Positions 24,114-33,135 are shown, numbered from the stretch's first letter. The stretch is DNA of 64,000 nt from Oscillospiraceae bacterium (GCA_015064385.1 SVSI01000002.1:1-64000); one strand, 5' to 3'. Numbers and translations are program-made. Notes: generated by a model from the sequence alone, not told the origin.

Positions 24114-25400
24114 TCAGTTCGTCTTGACGATATATTTTTGCATTTTCCCCTTTACGCTGTCGTCAACGACCGCAAGCACGAGTGCAAAATCACCTTCGTA
24201 CTCGATATTTTCAACGGTTGCGTTTCTGTAAAGATAGGCAACGTCTCCGCCTGCGCTGTTCGGGATCTTGAAAAGGCAGATGCTCTTTCCCGCAAGTGCT
24301 ATTCGCTCAAGTTCAGCGACCAGATCGTCTATTCCTCTGCCGTCAAGCGCGGAAACAGCTACCGAGCGACTCATTGAAGCGCGGTACATAAGCTCGTTTG
24401 ATATACCCGCACTGACGTCACATTTATTGAATACGCAGACGGTCGGCTTGGACGATGCGCCGAGATCGTAAAGAAGCTTTTCGGTGACCTCAAGCTGTGC
24501 CTCCGCCTCGGGATCGCTCGCGTCTATTACTATAAGAAGCGCGTCTGCGTACCTTGCCTCGTCGAGCGTGCTTTTGAATGCTCTTATAAGATGGTGCGGA
24601 AGATTTCTGATAAAACCGACCGTGTCGGTAAGAAGTATCTCGCGACCGCTCGGAAGAGAATATTTTCTCGTTGTGGGATCAAGAGTTGCAAAAAGCTTAT
24701 CCTCAGCAAGTATTCCCGCGCCTGTGAGACGGTTCATAAGGGTGGATTTACCCGCATTGGTATATCCGACCACCGCGACCTTCTGTATTCCCGATTTTTC
24801 GCGTCTCGCTCTCTGGATACTGCGATTGTTTTCCATCTCGCGTATCTCGTTTTCGAGCGCCACTATTCTTCTTTGTATATGGCGTCTGTCGGTCTCGAGC
24901 TTACTTTCACCCGGACCGCGCGTACCTATTCCGCCGCCCAGACGGGAAAGCTCACTTCCCTTACCGATAAGGCGCGGAAGAGTATATCGCAGCTGTGCAA
25001 GCTCGACCTGTAATTTACCCTCGCCACTCGTTGCGTGAAGGGCAAAAATGTCGAGAATGAGCATACTGCGGTCTATAACGCGCACGTCTCCGATCGCGTC
25101 CTCCATATTTCTTATCTGAGACGGAGAGAGCTCGTCATCACAAACGACTAAAGTCACCCCGTTATTTTCGCATATTTCCTTTATTTCTTCAAGCTTGCCC
25201 GCACCGACGTAGCTTTTAATATCGGGGGACGGTCTTGACTGCACTATCTTGGCAAGCATCTTGCCGCCTGCCGTTTCGAGCAGTCGTTCAAGCTCGTCAA
25301 GCGAGACCTCGTTCTCGTGCTCGTTCTTGTCGGGCGTCAGCACCGATACGAGCAGCGCGATCGGCTCGCTTTCTTTATCGAATATATTATCCTTTTTCAT
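24114..25400 (-). CDS. hflX: Ribosome-associated GTPase HflX
   Basis: About 428 residues from ATG 25400. The N-terminal HflX domain has SYVGAGKLEEIKEICE, VVCDDELSPSQIRNMED and DRSMLILDIFALHATSGEGK, then the Gly-rich RLGGGIGTRGPGESKLETDR. G domain: GYTNAGKST (G1), LLTDTVGFIRNLP (G3), FNKCD (G4), SALDGRG (G5). HflX splits stalled ribosomes under stress. The start is uncertain: ATG 25436 would include the edge of the hairpin repeat at 25410-25509 as codons; neither start has a strong ribosome binding site. Confidence 0.92.
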   Translation of the reverse strand: MKKDNIFDKESEPIALLVSVLTPDKNEHENEVSLDELERLLETAGGKMLAKIVQSRPSPDIKSYVGAGKLEEIKEICENNGVTLVVCDDELSPSQIRNMEDAIGDVRVIDRSMLILDIFALHATSGEGKLQVELAQLRYTLPRLIGKGSELSRLGGGIGTRGPGESKLETDRRHIQRRIVALENEIREMENNRSIQRARREKSGIQKVAVVGYTNAGKSTLMNRLTGAGILAEDKLFATLDPTTRKYSLPSGREILLTDTVGFIRNLPHHLIRAFKSTLDEARYADALLIVIDASDPEAEAQLEVTEKLLYDLGASSKPTVCVFNKCDVSAGISNELMYRASMSRSVAVSALDGRGIDDLVAELERIALAGKSICLFKIPNSAGGDVAYLYRNATVENIEYEGDFALVLAVVDDSVKGKMQKYIVKTN

Positions 25401-25409
25401 CTTTAACTT

Positions 25410-25509
25410 GGAAAACTTTTGAAAAAAGTTTTCCATACCTTTCAAAACGTTTTACTGAAAACCCTTTTTGAAAAAAGGGCTTTCAGACTTTCCCAAAAAC
25501 TTTACTTAA
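25410..25509 (+). repeat. Double-hairpin dispersed repeat, copy A
   Basis: Hairpin 1 GGAAAACTTTT/AAAAGTTTTCC (25410-25434), linker with CCTTTCAAAAC, hairpin 2 (25455-25486, arms CTGAAAaCCCTTTTT/AAAAAGGGcTTTCAG), tail with CTTTCCCAAAAACTTTACTTAA. It lies at the 5' end of hflX. Other copies are at 53871 and 59699. Confidence 0.8.
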
Positions 25510-25580
25510 GGAAAATAATACACGGTAGAGTCTATCATGTGTTCGCACGAGCCAAACCGAAATTTATAAAAATTTTCAAA

Positions 25581-25631
25581 TAAAAAGCAAAATGGCGAAT
25601 ACACATAGCACTACCTATATGCATTCGCCAT
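25581..25631 (-). terminator. Terminator of rpmE
   Basis: Minus strand: ATGGCGAAT/ATTCGCCAT arms (25592-25600 and 25623-25631) followed by TTTGCTTTTTA. Confidence 0.75.
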
Positions 25632-25645
25632 AAACGTGACATATT

Positions 25646-25849
25646 TTAGACTTTGCCTTCCATACGCTTCTTGAACTTATCAACACGTCCGCCGGCGTCA
25701 ACAAACTTCTGCTTGCCGGTAAAGAACGGATGACACTTGGAGCATATTTCAACACGCATATCGCCTTTGGTGGAACGAGTCTTAACCTCTTCGCCGCATG
25801 CACATTTGATAGTCACTTCTTCATACTGCGGATGAATGCCTTCTTTCAT
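25646..25849 (-). CDS. rpmE: Ribosomal protein L31
   Basis: 67 residues, the normal length. [20 protein letters not shown] and [18 protein letters not shown] are diagnostic. Cysteines 16, 18, 37 and 40 make it the zinc-binding form. Part of the large subunit near its central protuberance. It is transcribed alone with its own terminator. Confidence 0.96.
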   Translation of the reverse strand: MKEGIHPQYEEVTIKCACGEEVKTRSTKGDMRVEICSKCHPFFTGKQKFVDAGGRVDKFKKRMEGKV

Positions 25850-25986
25850 TTTAACACCCCTTGTCCTAACTTAATTCATTCAAAGTACGCTACATTATAG
25901 CATACGTTTTTGATTTTTGCAATACCTTTTTTGATTTTTTTCAAACTTTTTTGAAAATATCTCAAAAATTCTGATCCCTTTTCACG

Positions 25987-26015
25987 AAAAAACCGCAGTC
26001 TGATACGGACTGCGG
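25987..26015 (-). terminator. Terminator of rplS
   Basis: Minus strand stem CCGCAGTC/GACTGCGG followed by TTTTTT. Confidence 0.85.
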
Positions 26016-26043
26016 CTTACTTTCGTTGTCAATGGCGGGAAAA

Positions 26044-26385
26044 TTAAACCTTTTCCTTGACCTTGGCGCTCTTTCCTGCTCTGCCTCTGAGGTAGTAGAG
26101 CTTTGCACGGCGCACCTTACCGCTACGGATAATGTCAACCTTCTCAACGTTAGGAGAGTGTACGGGGAAGGTCTTCTCTACGCCGATACCGTAGGATACT
26201 CTTCTTACGGTGAAGGACTCGGAAATTCCGCTTCCCTTGATGGCGATGATAGTTCCTTCGAACATCTGAATACGCTCTTTGTTTCCTTCCTTGATTCTGT
26301 TGTGAATTCTTACGGTATCACCGATGTTGAGCTCGGGCACTTCCGATTTGAGCTGCTCGTTTGTTAAAGCCTTGATAAGATCCAT
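26044..26385 (-). CDS. rplS: Ribosomal protein L19
   Basis: 113 residues. [60 protein letters not shown] and [20 protein letters not shown] are all typical. L19 sits at the 30S-50S interface. GGAGGAG precedes ATG 26385. In most Firmicutes rplS is in the same direction as lepB; here it is divergent from the lepB fusion. Confidence 0.96.
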   Translation of the reverse strand: MDLIKALTNEQLKSEVPELNIGDTVRIHNRIKEGNKERIQMFEGTIIAIKGSGISESFTVRRVSYGIGVEKTFPVHSPNVEKVDIIRSGKVRRAKLYYLRGRAGKSAKVKEKV

Positions 26386-26458
26386 TTTGGCTCCTCCTTA
26401 AAATAGGGTTGTCGAAGCGTTCATGCAGAGCATCGCAGCGGACCGCTTCGTTTGTATC
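26386..26458 (-). ncRNA. Possible L19 leader (autoregulatory 5' region)
   Basis: Between promoter and rplS the minus strand can fold CGAAGCG (near 26449) with CGCTTCG (near 26419), with a GC-rich inner part. L19 leaders with a hairpin are known in Firmicutes; I recognise position and stem, not a full consensus. Confidence 0.35.
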
Positions 26459-26464
26459 CTCGGT

Positions 26465-26493
26465 ATTATAGCACACTATTTTTCGTTTTGCAA
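26465..26493 (-). promoter_or_regulatory. rplS promoter
   Basis: Minus strand TTGCAA (26488-26493), 17 bases, TATAAT (26465-26470). Confidence 0.75.
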
Positions 26494-26598
26494 TACCTTT
26501 TTTCAAATTTTTTTGCATTTTTTGAAAATATTTTTCGAGAAACGCCAAAATCAACACTTATGCGCCGTATTAGGTATATATTTTTGTTAAATATACTA

Positions 26599-26627
26599 TT
26601 TACAAAATGCGCGCTTTGTGTTATAAT
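26599..26627 (+). promoter_or_regulatory. Promoter of the kinase/signal peptidase fusion gene
   Basis: TTTACA (26599-26604), 17 bases, TATAAT (26622-26627), about 75 bases before the start codon. Confidence 0.78.
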
Positions 26628-26703
26628 GGTTTTATCGTGGGTATTTTCGGTCAAAGCACCGATCGTACCAAAACATTATTTTGTCAAAAAGAGGTTATAC
26701 GCC

Positions 26704-28536
26704 ATGAAATATCTCGTCGTTTTATGTGACGGAATGTCCGACGAGCGCCTTGAAGCTCTCGGAAACAAAACGCCTATGGAGGCGGCAAACAAGCCGGTTA
26801 TGGATGAGCTTGTAAAAACGTCTCTGGTCGGAACGGTGCTCAACGTACCGGCATCTATGAAGCCCGAAAGCGACACTGCGAACCTTGCGGTCCTTTCGTA
26901 CGATCCGCTCGTATATTCCAAGGGAAGAAGCTCACTTGAGGCACTGAGTATGGGACTCGATATGTCCGAGACTCAGACGGCAATACGCTGTAACGTGGTT
27001 ACTATCTCCGAGGAGGAAGAAAACTACGAGGATAAAATTATGCTCGACCACTCGGCAGACGAGATCTCGTCCGAGGAGGCAGCGGAGCTTATAAAGGCGA
27101 TCGACGCAGAGCTTGGCACCGAGTACAGAAAATTCCATCCCGGAGTCAGCTACCGTCATTGCCTTATGTGGGACAACTGCCCCGAGGTGCTCGACTTTAA
27201 CCGCCCGCACGATATAATCGGACGCCGCATAGGAGAATATCTCCCCGCAGGCGAGGTCGGAGCGGTCTATCTCGACCTTATGAAGAGAAGCTACGACATT
27301 TTAGTAAACCATCCCGTAAACGTTGCGCGCCGCGAAAGAGGACTGAAGCCCGCAAACTCGATATGGCTGTGGAGTCCCGCAGTAAAGCCGTCCCTTCCCT
27401 CCTTTGAGGAAAAGTGGAACAAGCAGGGCGCGGTCATCTCGGCCGTTGACCTTATAAAGGGTATTGCCATCTGCGCGGGAATGGAGTCAATAGACGTTGA
27501 AGGCGCAACGGGCAACTATAAGACCAACTACACCGGAAAGGCAAACGCCGCCATCGACGCTTTTGAGCGCGGAAAGGATTTCGTATATATCCACCTTGAG
27601 GCGACAGACGAGTGCGGTCACCGCGGCGAGATCGAAAACAAGGTGCTCGCTATCGAGAAGATCGACTCGCTCGTGCTCTCTCCCTGCCTTGAATATTTAA
27701 GATCAACGGGAGAACCCTTTAAGATCATGGTGCTCCCCGACCACCCAACTCCCCTTTCAACGCGCACTCATTCGCCCGACAGCGTTCCCTTCTTTATATA
27801 CGATCCCGCCTGTGTCGGCAACGGTGCGGAGTGCTTCACTGAAGAATTTGCCAAGGCGGCAGAGCTTTACGTTCCCGAAGGACACAAGCTGCTGAACATA
27901 ATGTTCGGCGAAAAAGACTCGCCGATAGATCCCGAGGGAGATAAGTATATCTGGGAAAAGGTAAGTCCCAAAAACGAAAAAAAAAATAAAAAACCGGGCT
28001 CGGGAGTGTTTGAATGGCTCGAGATAATCGGCTCGTCGCTGGTTATCGCCGTGCTCATTATGACTCTTCTCTTCAGAAATTCTCCCGTCGTCGGAACGTC
28101 TATGCTCCCTACTCTCGAGCAGGACGACGTTCTCATAATCTCGAGAACTCTGTATAAGCCCGAAAACGGTGACATTATTATCATACAGACCGAAAACGAT
28201 CCCTCCGAGCCGCTCGTAAAGAGAATAATCGCGGTAGGAGGTCAGAAAATAAAGCTTGACTACACAACGGGAAGCGTTTACGTTGACGGAGTTCTTCTTG
28301 AAGAACCGTATGCAATGGAGGTCCCGTCGTTCAGGGTGAATTTCGGAGACTACTGCGTCCCCAACGAGAGCGGAATATGGGAAGAAAAGGTTCCCGAGGA
28401 TCATTTCTTCGTGCTCGGAGACAACAGAGGCGTTTCAAAGGACAGCCGTGCCATCGGCTTCGTCAGCCGTAATCAGATAGTGGGAGAAGCAGTTTTCCGT
28501 ATCGCGCCCGTGAGCAAATTCGGGACTCTCAAATAA
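26704..28536 (+). CDS. Fusion: phosphoglycerate-mutase-like (putative homoserine kinase) and signal peptidase I
   Basis: 610 residues from ATG 26704. Residues 1-400 are a full alkaline-phosphatase-superfamily domain of the archaeal-type phosphoglycerate mutase / proposed homoserine kinase family: VVLCDGMSDERLEALGNKTP, ESDTANLAVLSYDP, FVYIHLEATDECGHRGE, MVLPDHPTPLSTRTHS. After a Lys-rich linker comes a membrane helix (about 439-457) and a complete signal peptidase I: SPVVGTSMLPTL with Ser466, LVKRIIAVGG with Lys506, and FVLGDNRGVSKDSRAIGFV. The topology works: kinase part inside, peptidase outside. thrC lies 2 kb downstream, supporting homoserine kinase; lepB is expected here, before rbgA. The frame crosses an A-rich tract at 27970-27991, so an indel error must be excluded. 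Confidence 0.85.
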   Translation: MKYLVVLCDGMSDERLEALGNKTPMEAANKPVMDELVKTSLVGTVLNVPASMKPESDTANLAVLSYDPLVYSKGRSSLEALSMGLDMSETQTAIRCNVVTISEEEENYEDKIMLDHSADEISSEEAAELIKAIDAELGTEYRKFHPGVSYRHCLMWDNCPEVLDFNRPHDIIGRRIGEYLPAGEVGAVYLDLMKRSYDILVNHPVNVARRERGLKPANSIWLWSPAVKPSLPSFEEKWNKQGAVISAVDLIKGIAICAGMESIDVEGATGNYKTNYTGKANAAIDAFERGKDFVYIHLEATDECGHRGEIENKVLAIEKIDSLVLSPCLEYLRSTGEPFKIMVLPDHPTPLSTRTHSPDSVPFFIYDPACVGNGAECFTEEFAKAAELYVPEGHKLLNIMFGEKDSPIDPEGDKYIWEKVSPKNEKKNKKPGSGVFEWLEIIGSSLVIAVLIMTLLFRNSPVVGTSMLPTLEQDDVLIISRTLYKPENGDIIIIQTENDPSEPLVKRIIAVGGQKIKLDYTTGSVYVDGVLLEEPYAMEVPSFRVNFGDYCVPNESGIWEEKVPEDHFFVLGDNRGVSKDSRAIGFVSRNQIVGEAVFRIAPVSKFGTLK

Positions 28537-28556
28537 AAGCGTAAAAGGACGGTATT

Positions 28557-29420
28557 ATGCCAAGTAACAACATACAGTGGTTTCCCGGACATATGGCGAA
28601 AACGCGCCGACTCATCACCGAGTGCCTGCCTCTCGTTGACGTGGTCATCGAGATACTCGACGCGCGCATTCCCTTATCGTCCCAAAATCCCGAGATAAAT
28701 AAAATATGCGGAAACAAGCCCCGCCTCGTTATACTCAGCAAGGCAACTCTTGCCGATCCTGCGGTAAACGATAAGTGGCGCGCTTATTTCAGCGCACGCG
28801 GCGGCTGTATCGTTGCAGATTTCATCACCGGCGCGGGAATGAAGAATATCGCCCCCGCACTGCGCGAGCTGCTTGCTGAAAAAATAGAAAAATACGAAAG
28901 CAAAGGAATGGCGGGAAAAGCCATTCGCGCTATGGTGGTAGGAATTCCGAACGTCGGAAAATCCTCGTTTATAAACCGTTTTTCGGGTACGAAAAAAGCA
29001 AAGGTCGAGGACAGACCGGGCGTTACCGTTGACAAGCAGTGGGTAAAATGCCCCGACGGCGTTGAGCTTCTCGATATGCCGGGCGTGCTCTGGCCGAAAT
29101 TTGAGGACGAGACCGTCGGTGAAAATCTTGCAATGACGGGCGCTATCAAGGATGCGGTGGTCAACACCGACTCTCTTGCCATAGCACTCTGCGAGCGTCT
29201 CCGCGACTGCGCGCCCGAGCTGTTCTGCGCGAGATACAAGATAAAAAGCGTGGACGATATAAAGGATCTTGACTCATACGAGCTTTTCGAGCTCGTCGGA
29301 AGAAAGCGCGGATTTCTTATATCGGGCGGAGAGATCGACTACGAGCGCACCGCAAACATTCTGCTTGACGAATTCAGAGGCGGAAAGATAGGCAGAATTT
29401 CTCTTGAAAAGCCAAACTGA
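28557..29420 (+). CDS. rbgA: Ribosome assembly GTPase RbgA (YlqF)
   Basis: 287 residues, circularly permuted GTPase. IQWFPGHMAKTRR and VVIEILDARIPLSSQNPEI open the protein. The G4 position reads ILSKATLAD, where NKxD is expected. G1 is GIPNVGKSSFINR, followed by RPGVTVDKQWVKC, G3 LLDMPGVLWPKFED and the C-terminal RNA-binding helix region. RbgA acts in late 50S assembly. Twenty bases downstream of the fusion gene, same transcript. The altered G4 motif could weaken guanine specificity. Confidence 0.9.
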   Translation: MPSNNIQWFPGHMAKTRRLITECLPLVDVVIEILDARIPLSSQNPEINKICGNKPRLVILSKATLADPAVNDKWRAYFSARGGCIVADFITGAGMKNIAPALRELLAEKIEKYESKGMAGKAIRAMVVGIPNVGKSSFINRFSGTKKAKVEDRPGVTVDKQWVKCPDGVELLDMPGVLWPKFEDETVGENLAMTGAIKDAVVNTDSLAIALCERLRDCAPELFCARYKIKSVDDIKDLDSYELFELVGRKRGFLISGGEIDYERTANILLDEFRGGKIGRISLEKPN

Positions 29421-29433
29421 GCGGAGGTAATAT

Positions 29434-30042
29434 ATGCCATCTTACGAATATGAAGAAAGGTTCGCTGCCGAGGGATTTACCGTGATCGCAGGCACGGACG
29501 AGGCGGGCAGAGGCCCGCTTGCCGGTCCCGTTTGCGCGGCGGCGGTCATACTCCCCGAAGGACTTGAGATCGAGGGACTTAACGATTCGAAAAAAATATC
29601 CGAAAAGAAAAGAGAAAAGCTTTTCGATATAATCTGCGAAAAGGCGATCTCTTACGGCATCGCTTACGCGAGCGTTGAGGAGATAGATACTCTTAATATA
29701 CTGAACGCTTCCCAGCTTGCTATGAGAAGAGCCGTCGAGATGCTCGATCCGACTCCCGATCTCGTGCTCGTTGACGGAAATATCGCAAGGGGCTTTAACT
29801 GCAAGGCAGTTACCGTCATCAAGGGAGATTCTATCTCTATGTCGATCGCGGCAGCGTCCATTCTTGCAAAGGTCAGCCGTGACAGAGTATGTATGGAGCT
29901 TGACCGCGAGTATCCGCAGTATATGCTCTCAAAGCACAAGGGATATTCAACTAAAGAACACATGGATCTCGTAAGAAAACACGGTCCTTCCCCCATACAC
30001 AGAAGAACCTTCCTTAAATTTTTAGACAAGACCGATGACTGA
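29434..30042 (+). CDS. rnhB: Ribonuclease HII
   Basis: 202 residues. IAGTDEAGRGPLAGPVCAAA gives the first catalytic Asp-Glu pair, LVLVDGN the next aspartate, and IAAASILAKVSRDR and KHKGYSTKEHMDLVRKHGPS the rest of the site. Removes RNA from RNA-DNA hybrids and single ribonucleotides. Follows rbgA by 13 bases and overlaps yraN by 8. Confidence 0.95.
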   Translation: MPSYEYEERFAAEGFTVIAGTDEAGRGPLAGPVCAAAVILPEGLEIEGLNDSKKISEKKREKLFDIICEKAISYGIAYASVEEIDTLNILNASQLAMRRAVEMLDPTPDLVLVDGNIARGFNCKAVTVIKGDSISMSIAAASILAKVSRDRVCMELDREYPQYMLSKHKGYSTKEHMDLVRKHGPSPIHRRTFLKFLDKTDD

Positions 30043-30439
30043 TAAGAAAAACACCGGATCGAGGCGCTCGCTCGGACGGGCGGGAGAGTCTATTGCTTGC
30101 GACTATCTTGAGAAAAAGGGCTTCACCGTCGTACGGCGCAACTACACCGTGCGCGGCGGAGAGATAGATATAATCGCAGAAAACGAGACTCATATCGTTT
30201 TCGTTGAGGTCAAAACGCGCTCTGCGGGCTACTCGATAAAAAAATACGGTCGCGGTGCGGCGGCGGTAAACGACTCCAAAAAGGAGCATCTGATATTTGC
30301 CGCAAAGAGCTATCTGCGTGCCTTCCCGAGTAAAAAGAAGCCGCGTCTGGACGTTATCGAAATAACGCTTGAGCACGGCGAGGGTGCCGTTGCGGCAAGC
30401 ATTTCTCACTTTCCGAACGCTTTTACAGACAGGCGTTAG
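30035..30439 (+). CDS. YraN/UPF0102 nuclease-like protein
   Basis: 134 residues. RSLGRAGESIACDYLEKKGF, RRNYTVRGGEIDIIAE and HIVFVEVKTRS form the E-x-D-ExK core of a restriction-endonuclease-like fold. Function is not settled; it is nearly always next to rnhB, as here. Confidence 0.9.
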   Translation: MTDKKNTGSRRSLGRAGESIACDYLEKKGFTVVRRNYTVRGGEIDIIAENETHIVFVEVKTRSAGYSIKKYGRGAAAVNDSKKEHLIFAAKSYLRAFPSKKKPRLDVIEITLEHGEGAVAASISHFPNAFTDRR

Positions 30440-30498
30440 AGCATCTGAACAATTTGAACATAAAAAAGTATTCCACCATCGAAAGGATATAAGATAAA

Positions 30499-31977
30499 AT
30501 GAATTACGTAAGCACACGAGGACAAAGCGAGAGCGTCAGCTCCGCTATGGCAATAAAGCAAGGAATCGCGCCCGACGGCGGTCTCTATATGCCCGAGAGC
30601 ATTCCCGCACTCACAGAGGATATGCTCCGCGAGCTTTGCGAGCTTTCTTACAGCGAAAGAGCGGCAAAGGTAATGTCTCTTTTCCTTAGCGACTATACCT
30701 ACGACGAGCTCCTTACCGACTGCAAGCTCGCATACGGAGATAATTTTGACGGCTACGCCGCACCCGTCGTAAACGCGGGTGACAAGATGAGAGTTCTCGA
30801 GCTTTGGCACGGTCCTACCTGCGCTTTTAAGGATATGGCGCTTCAGATAATGCCCCGTCTCCTTTCTCGCGCACTTGTAAAAACGGGCGAAGAGCGCACT
30901 GCACTTATCCTCGTTGCTACATCGGGTGACACCGGAAAAGCGGCTCTTGAGGGCTACCGCGACGTTGAAAGAACGAAGATCTCGGTATATTATCCCGTAA
31001 ACGGAGTCAGCCGCGCACAGAAGCTTCAGATGACCACCCAGGAGGGCTCAAACGTTAACGTATGCGCTATAAGCGGTAACTTTGACGACGCACAGAGCGG
31101 CGTTAAAAAGATCTTTGCCAACAGAGATTTCGCCGCAGAGCTTGACAAGAAGGGATATTTCCTTTCCAGCGCAAACTCGATCAACTGGGGACGTCTCGTT
31201 CCGCAGACCGTTTACTACGTGTCCGCTTGGTGCGATCTTGTAAAGAAGGGCGATATTGCCTTCGGCGACAAGATTGATATCTGCGTACCTACGGGAAATT
31301 TCGGCAATATTCTTGCGGCGTTCCTTGCAAAGAAGATGGGACTTCCCGTTGGAAGATTCGTTTGCGCGTCGAACTCGAATAACGTTCTTACCGACTTCTT
31401 CAGAACGGGAACGTACGATCGAAACAGAGATTTCCACGTAACCGTTTCCCCGTCTATGGACATACTTATATCGAGCAACCTTGAGCGTCTTCTTTATCTC
31501 ACCGCCGGTGCTCAGAAGACGCGTAGATATATGGAAGCACTTGCAAAGGACGGCAAATACACTCTTGACAAAGAGGACTTTGAGAAGATCATTTCCGAGT
31601 TTGACGGATATTACACGTCCGAGGATGCTTGCACGTCCGAGATAAAATCGATTTTTGACAGATACTCGTATCTCGTTGATACTCATACCGCAGTTGCACT
31701 TGACGCCGCGGAGCGTTACCTTGCGGAAAATAAAAACGCCGCAAAGAGAATAGTTATTGCATCTACTGCAAGCCCCTACAAGTTTGCTCCCGCAGTTGCG
31801 AGATCGCTGGGTATAGAAGTCCCCGAGGGCGATGCAGAGATATTCTCTGCACTCTCAGGTGCGAGCGGAACGAAGGTCCCCACGCAGCTCTCTGCAGTAC
31901 TCACCAAGGAGATACGCTTCAAGAAGGTAATCGATCCCGAAGAAATGCAGAGCTCGGTACTCGATTTCATTTCTTAA
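30499..31977 (+). CDS. thrC: Threonine synthase
   Basis: 492 residues. MNYVSTRGQSESVSSAMAIK and GIAPDGGLYMPESIP open the family; WHGPTCAFKDMALQ carries the pyridoxal-phosphate lysine; LVATSGDTGKAALEGY and PTGNFGNILAAFLAKKMGLP bind the cofactor phosphate. Converts O-phosphohomoserine to threonine. Its substrate would come from the fused kinase domain encoded at 26704. Confidence 0.95.
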   Translation: MNYVSTRGQSESVSSAMAIKQGIAPDGGLYMPESIPALTEDMLRELCELSYSERAAKVMSLFLSDYTYDELLTDCKLAYGDNFDGYAAPVVNAGDKMRVLELWHGPTCAFKDMALQIMPRLLSRALVKTGEERTALILVATSGDTGKAALEGYRDVERTKISVYYPVNGVSRAQKLQMTTQEGSNVNVCAISGNFDDAQSGVKKIFANRDFAAELDKKGYFLSSANSINWGRLVPQTVYYVSAWCDLVKKGDIAFGDKIDICVPTGNFGNILAAFLAKKMGLPVGRFVCASNSNNVLTDFFRTGTYDRNRDFHVTVSPSMDILISSNLERLLYLTAGAQKTRRYMEALAKDGKYTLDKEDFEKIISEFDGYYTSEDACTSEIKSIFDRYSYLVDTHTAVALDAAERYLAENKNAAKRIVIASTASPYKFAPAVARSLGIEVPEGDAEIFSALSGASGTKVPTQLSAVLTKEIRFKKVIDPEEMQSSVLDFIS

Positions 31978-31987
31978 ACTTAAAGAA

Positions 31988-32015
31988 AAGAAGCTTTCAA
32001 AAAAGAAAGCTTCTT
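31988..32015. terminator. Hairpin after thrC
   Basis: Perfect 11-base arms AAGAAGCTTTC/GAAAGCTTCTT with a six-A loop. No T-run follows, so termination is uncertain. Confidence 0.5.
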
Positions 32016-32035
32016 GACCTTATACCGTTTTATTT

Positions 32036-32260
32036 TCACATCAGAACTCGCGGCTCAAAGGTAGCACATACGGTATCGACCGACGATTTTGCGTAAAGAG
32101 GTCCTACCTTCACGCTCGGCGCACTGCATCTGCTTACGCCGTCGTGCCATCGGCAGTTCATAACTCCGCACACGATCTGACTCTCGCTCGGAGATGACGT
32201 CTGACTAAATGTGCTCTGTCTGAGTTCTTCCGTTTTGTTATCCGTAAAGATTTCGCCCAT
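32036..32260 (-). CDS. DUF1540 small cysteine protein
   Basis: 74 residues with CGVMNCRWHDGVSRC, a gap and TVCATF, the four-cysteine pattern of DUF1540, thought to bind metal. Common in anaerobic Clostridia, function unknown. Monocistronic, convergent with thrC. Confidence 0.75.
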   Translation of the reverse strand: MGEIFTDNKTEELRQSTFSQTSSPSESQIVCGVMNCRWHDGVSRCSAPSVKVGPLYAKSSVDTVCATFEPRVLM

Positions 32261-32360
32261 AAAATCTTCCTTTCCTTACCGCTCGGCGGCACAAAAGATC
32301 CGCCTACGGCTATTTTGCCCGCCTTTCGCAAGTTTATACTTATAAAAGGAGACTGAAAAA

Positions 32361-33068
32361 ATGTCGCTTTTTGTCATCGCAGACACACACCTGTCGCTTA
32401 AGGATCCAAAACCGATGGACGTTTTCGGCTCGAGATGGTCCTGCCACAGCGAAAAGCTTGCAGCATTTTGGAAAAGCACGGTCAAAGCAGACGACACCGT
32501 CGTTATAGCGGGTGACATTTCTTGGGCAATGACTCTTGAGGACGCAAAAGACGATCTTCTCTTTCTCGACTCACTTCCGGGTAAGAAGATAATTCTTAAA
32601 GGAAATCACGATTATTGGTGGTCGGGAATCGGCAAAATACACGCCTTTTTCGAGGAAAATTCGATAAAAAGCATTTCCCTTTTGCAAAACGGACATATTC
32701 CCTGCGAGGATTTTATAATCTGCGGCACGCGCGGTTGGTACAACGATCCCGAGAGCTGTAAGGAAGAGGACGCCGATTTCAAAAAGGTCTCGGCAAGAGA
32801 AGCGCTTCGCCTGCGTATGTCACTTGACAGCGTACCCGAAGCCGAAAAAAGAGAAAAGCTCGTATTCACGCATTTTCCTATCGTTTACGGGGATTTCGTA
32901 TCACGCGAGATGCTTGACATACTGCACGAGTACAACATAAAGCGCACCTTTTTCGGTCATATCCACGGAAGATACGCTCTTCCGAAAAGCGTGATTTTCG
33001 AGGGCGTGGAATTTTCTCTTATCTCGGCAGATTTCCTTGATTTCCGTGTACACAAGGTCATAAAGTAA
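32361..33068 (+). CDS. Metallophosphoesterase (YkuE-like cytosolic)
   Basis: 235 residues. FVIADTHLSL, VVIAGDISWA, LKGNHDYWW, FTHFPI and FGHIHGRYALP are the five metal-binding motifs of the calcineurin-like family. This short cytosolic type is widespread in Firmicutes; substrate unknown. AAAGGAG precedes ATG 32361. Confidence 0.85.
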   Translation: MSLFVIADTHLSLKDPKPMDVFGSRWSCHSEKLAAFWKSTVKADDTVVIAGDISWAMTLEDAKDDLLFLDSLPGKKIILKGNHDYWWSGIGKIHAFFEENSIKSISLLQNGHIPCEDFIICGTRGWYNDPESCKEEDADFKKVSAREALRLRMSLDSVPEAEKREKLVFTHFPIVYGDFVSREMLDILHEYNIKRTFFGHIHGRYALPKSVIFEGVEFSLISADFLDFRVHKVIK

Positions 33069-33106
33069 AAAACGATCGGTTTTCTTTAGTTTTTGTAAAA
33101 AAAGTA

Positions 33107-33135
33107 TTGACATTTTTATGCTTTTAGCGTAAAAT
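33107..33135 (+). promoter_or_regulatory. Promoter of tig
   Basis: TTGACA (33107-33112), 17 bases, TAAAAT (33130-33135). Confidence 0.8.
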
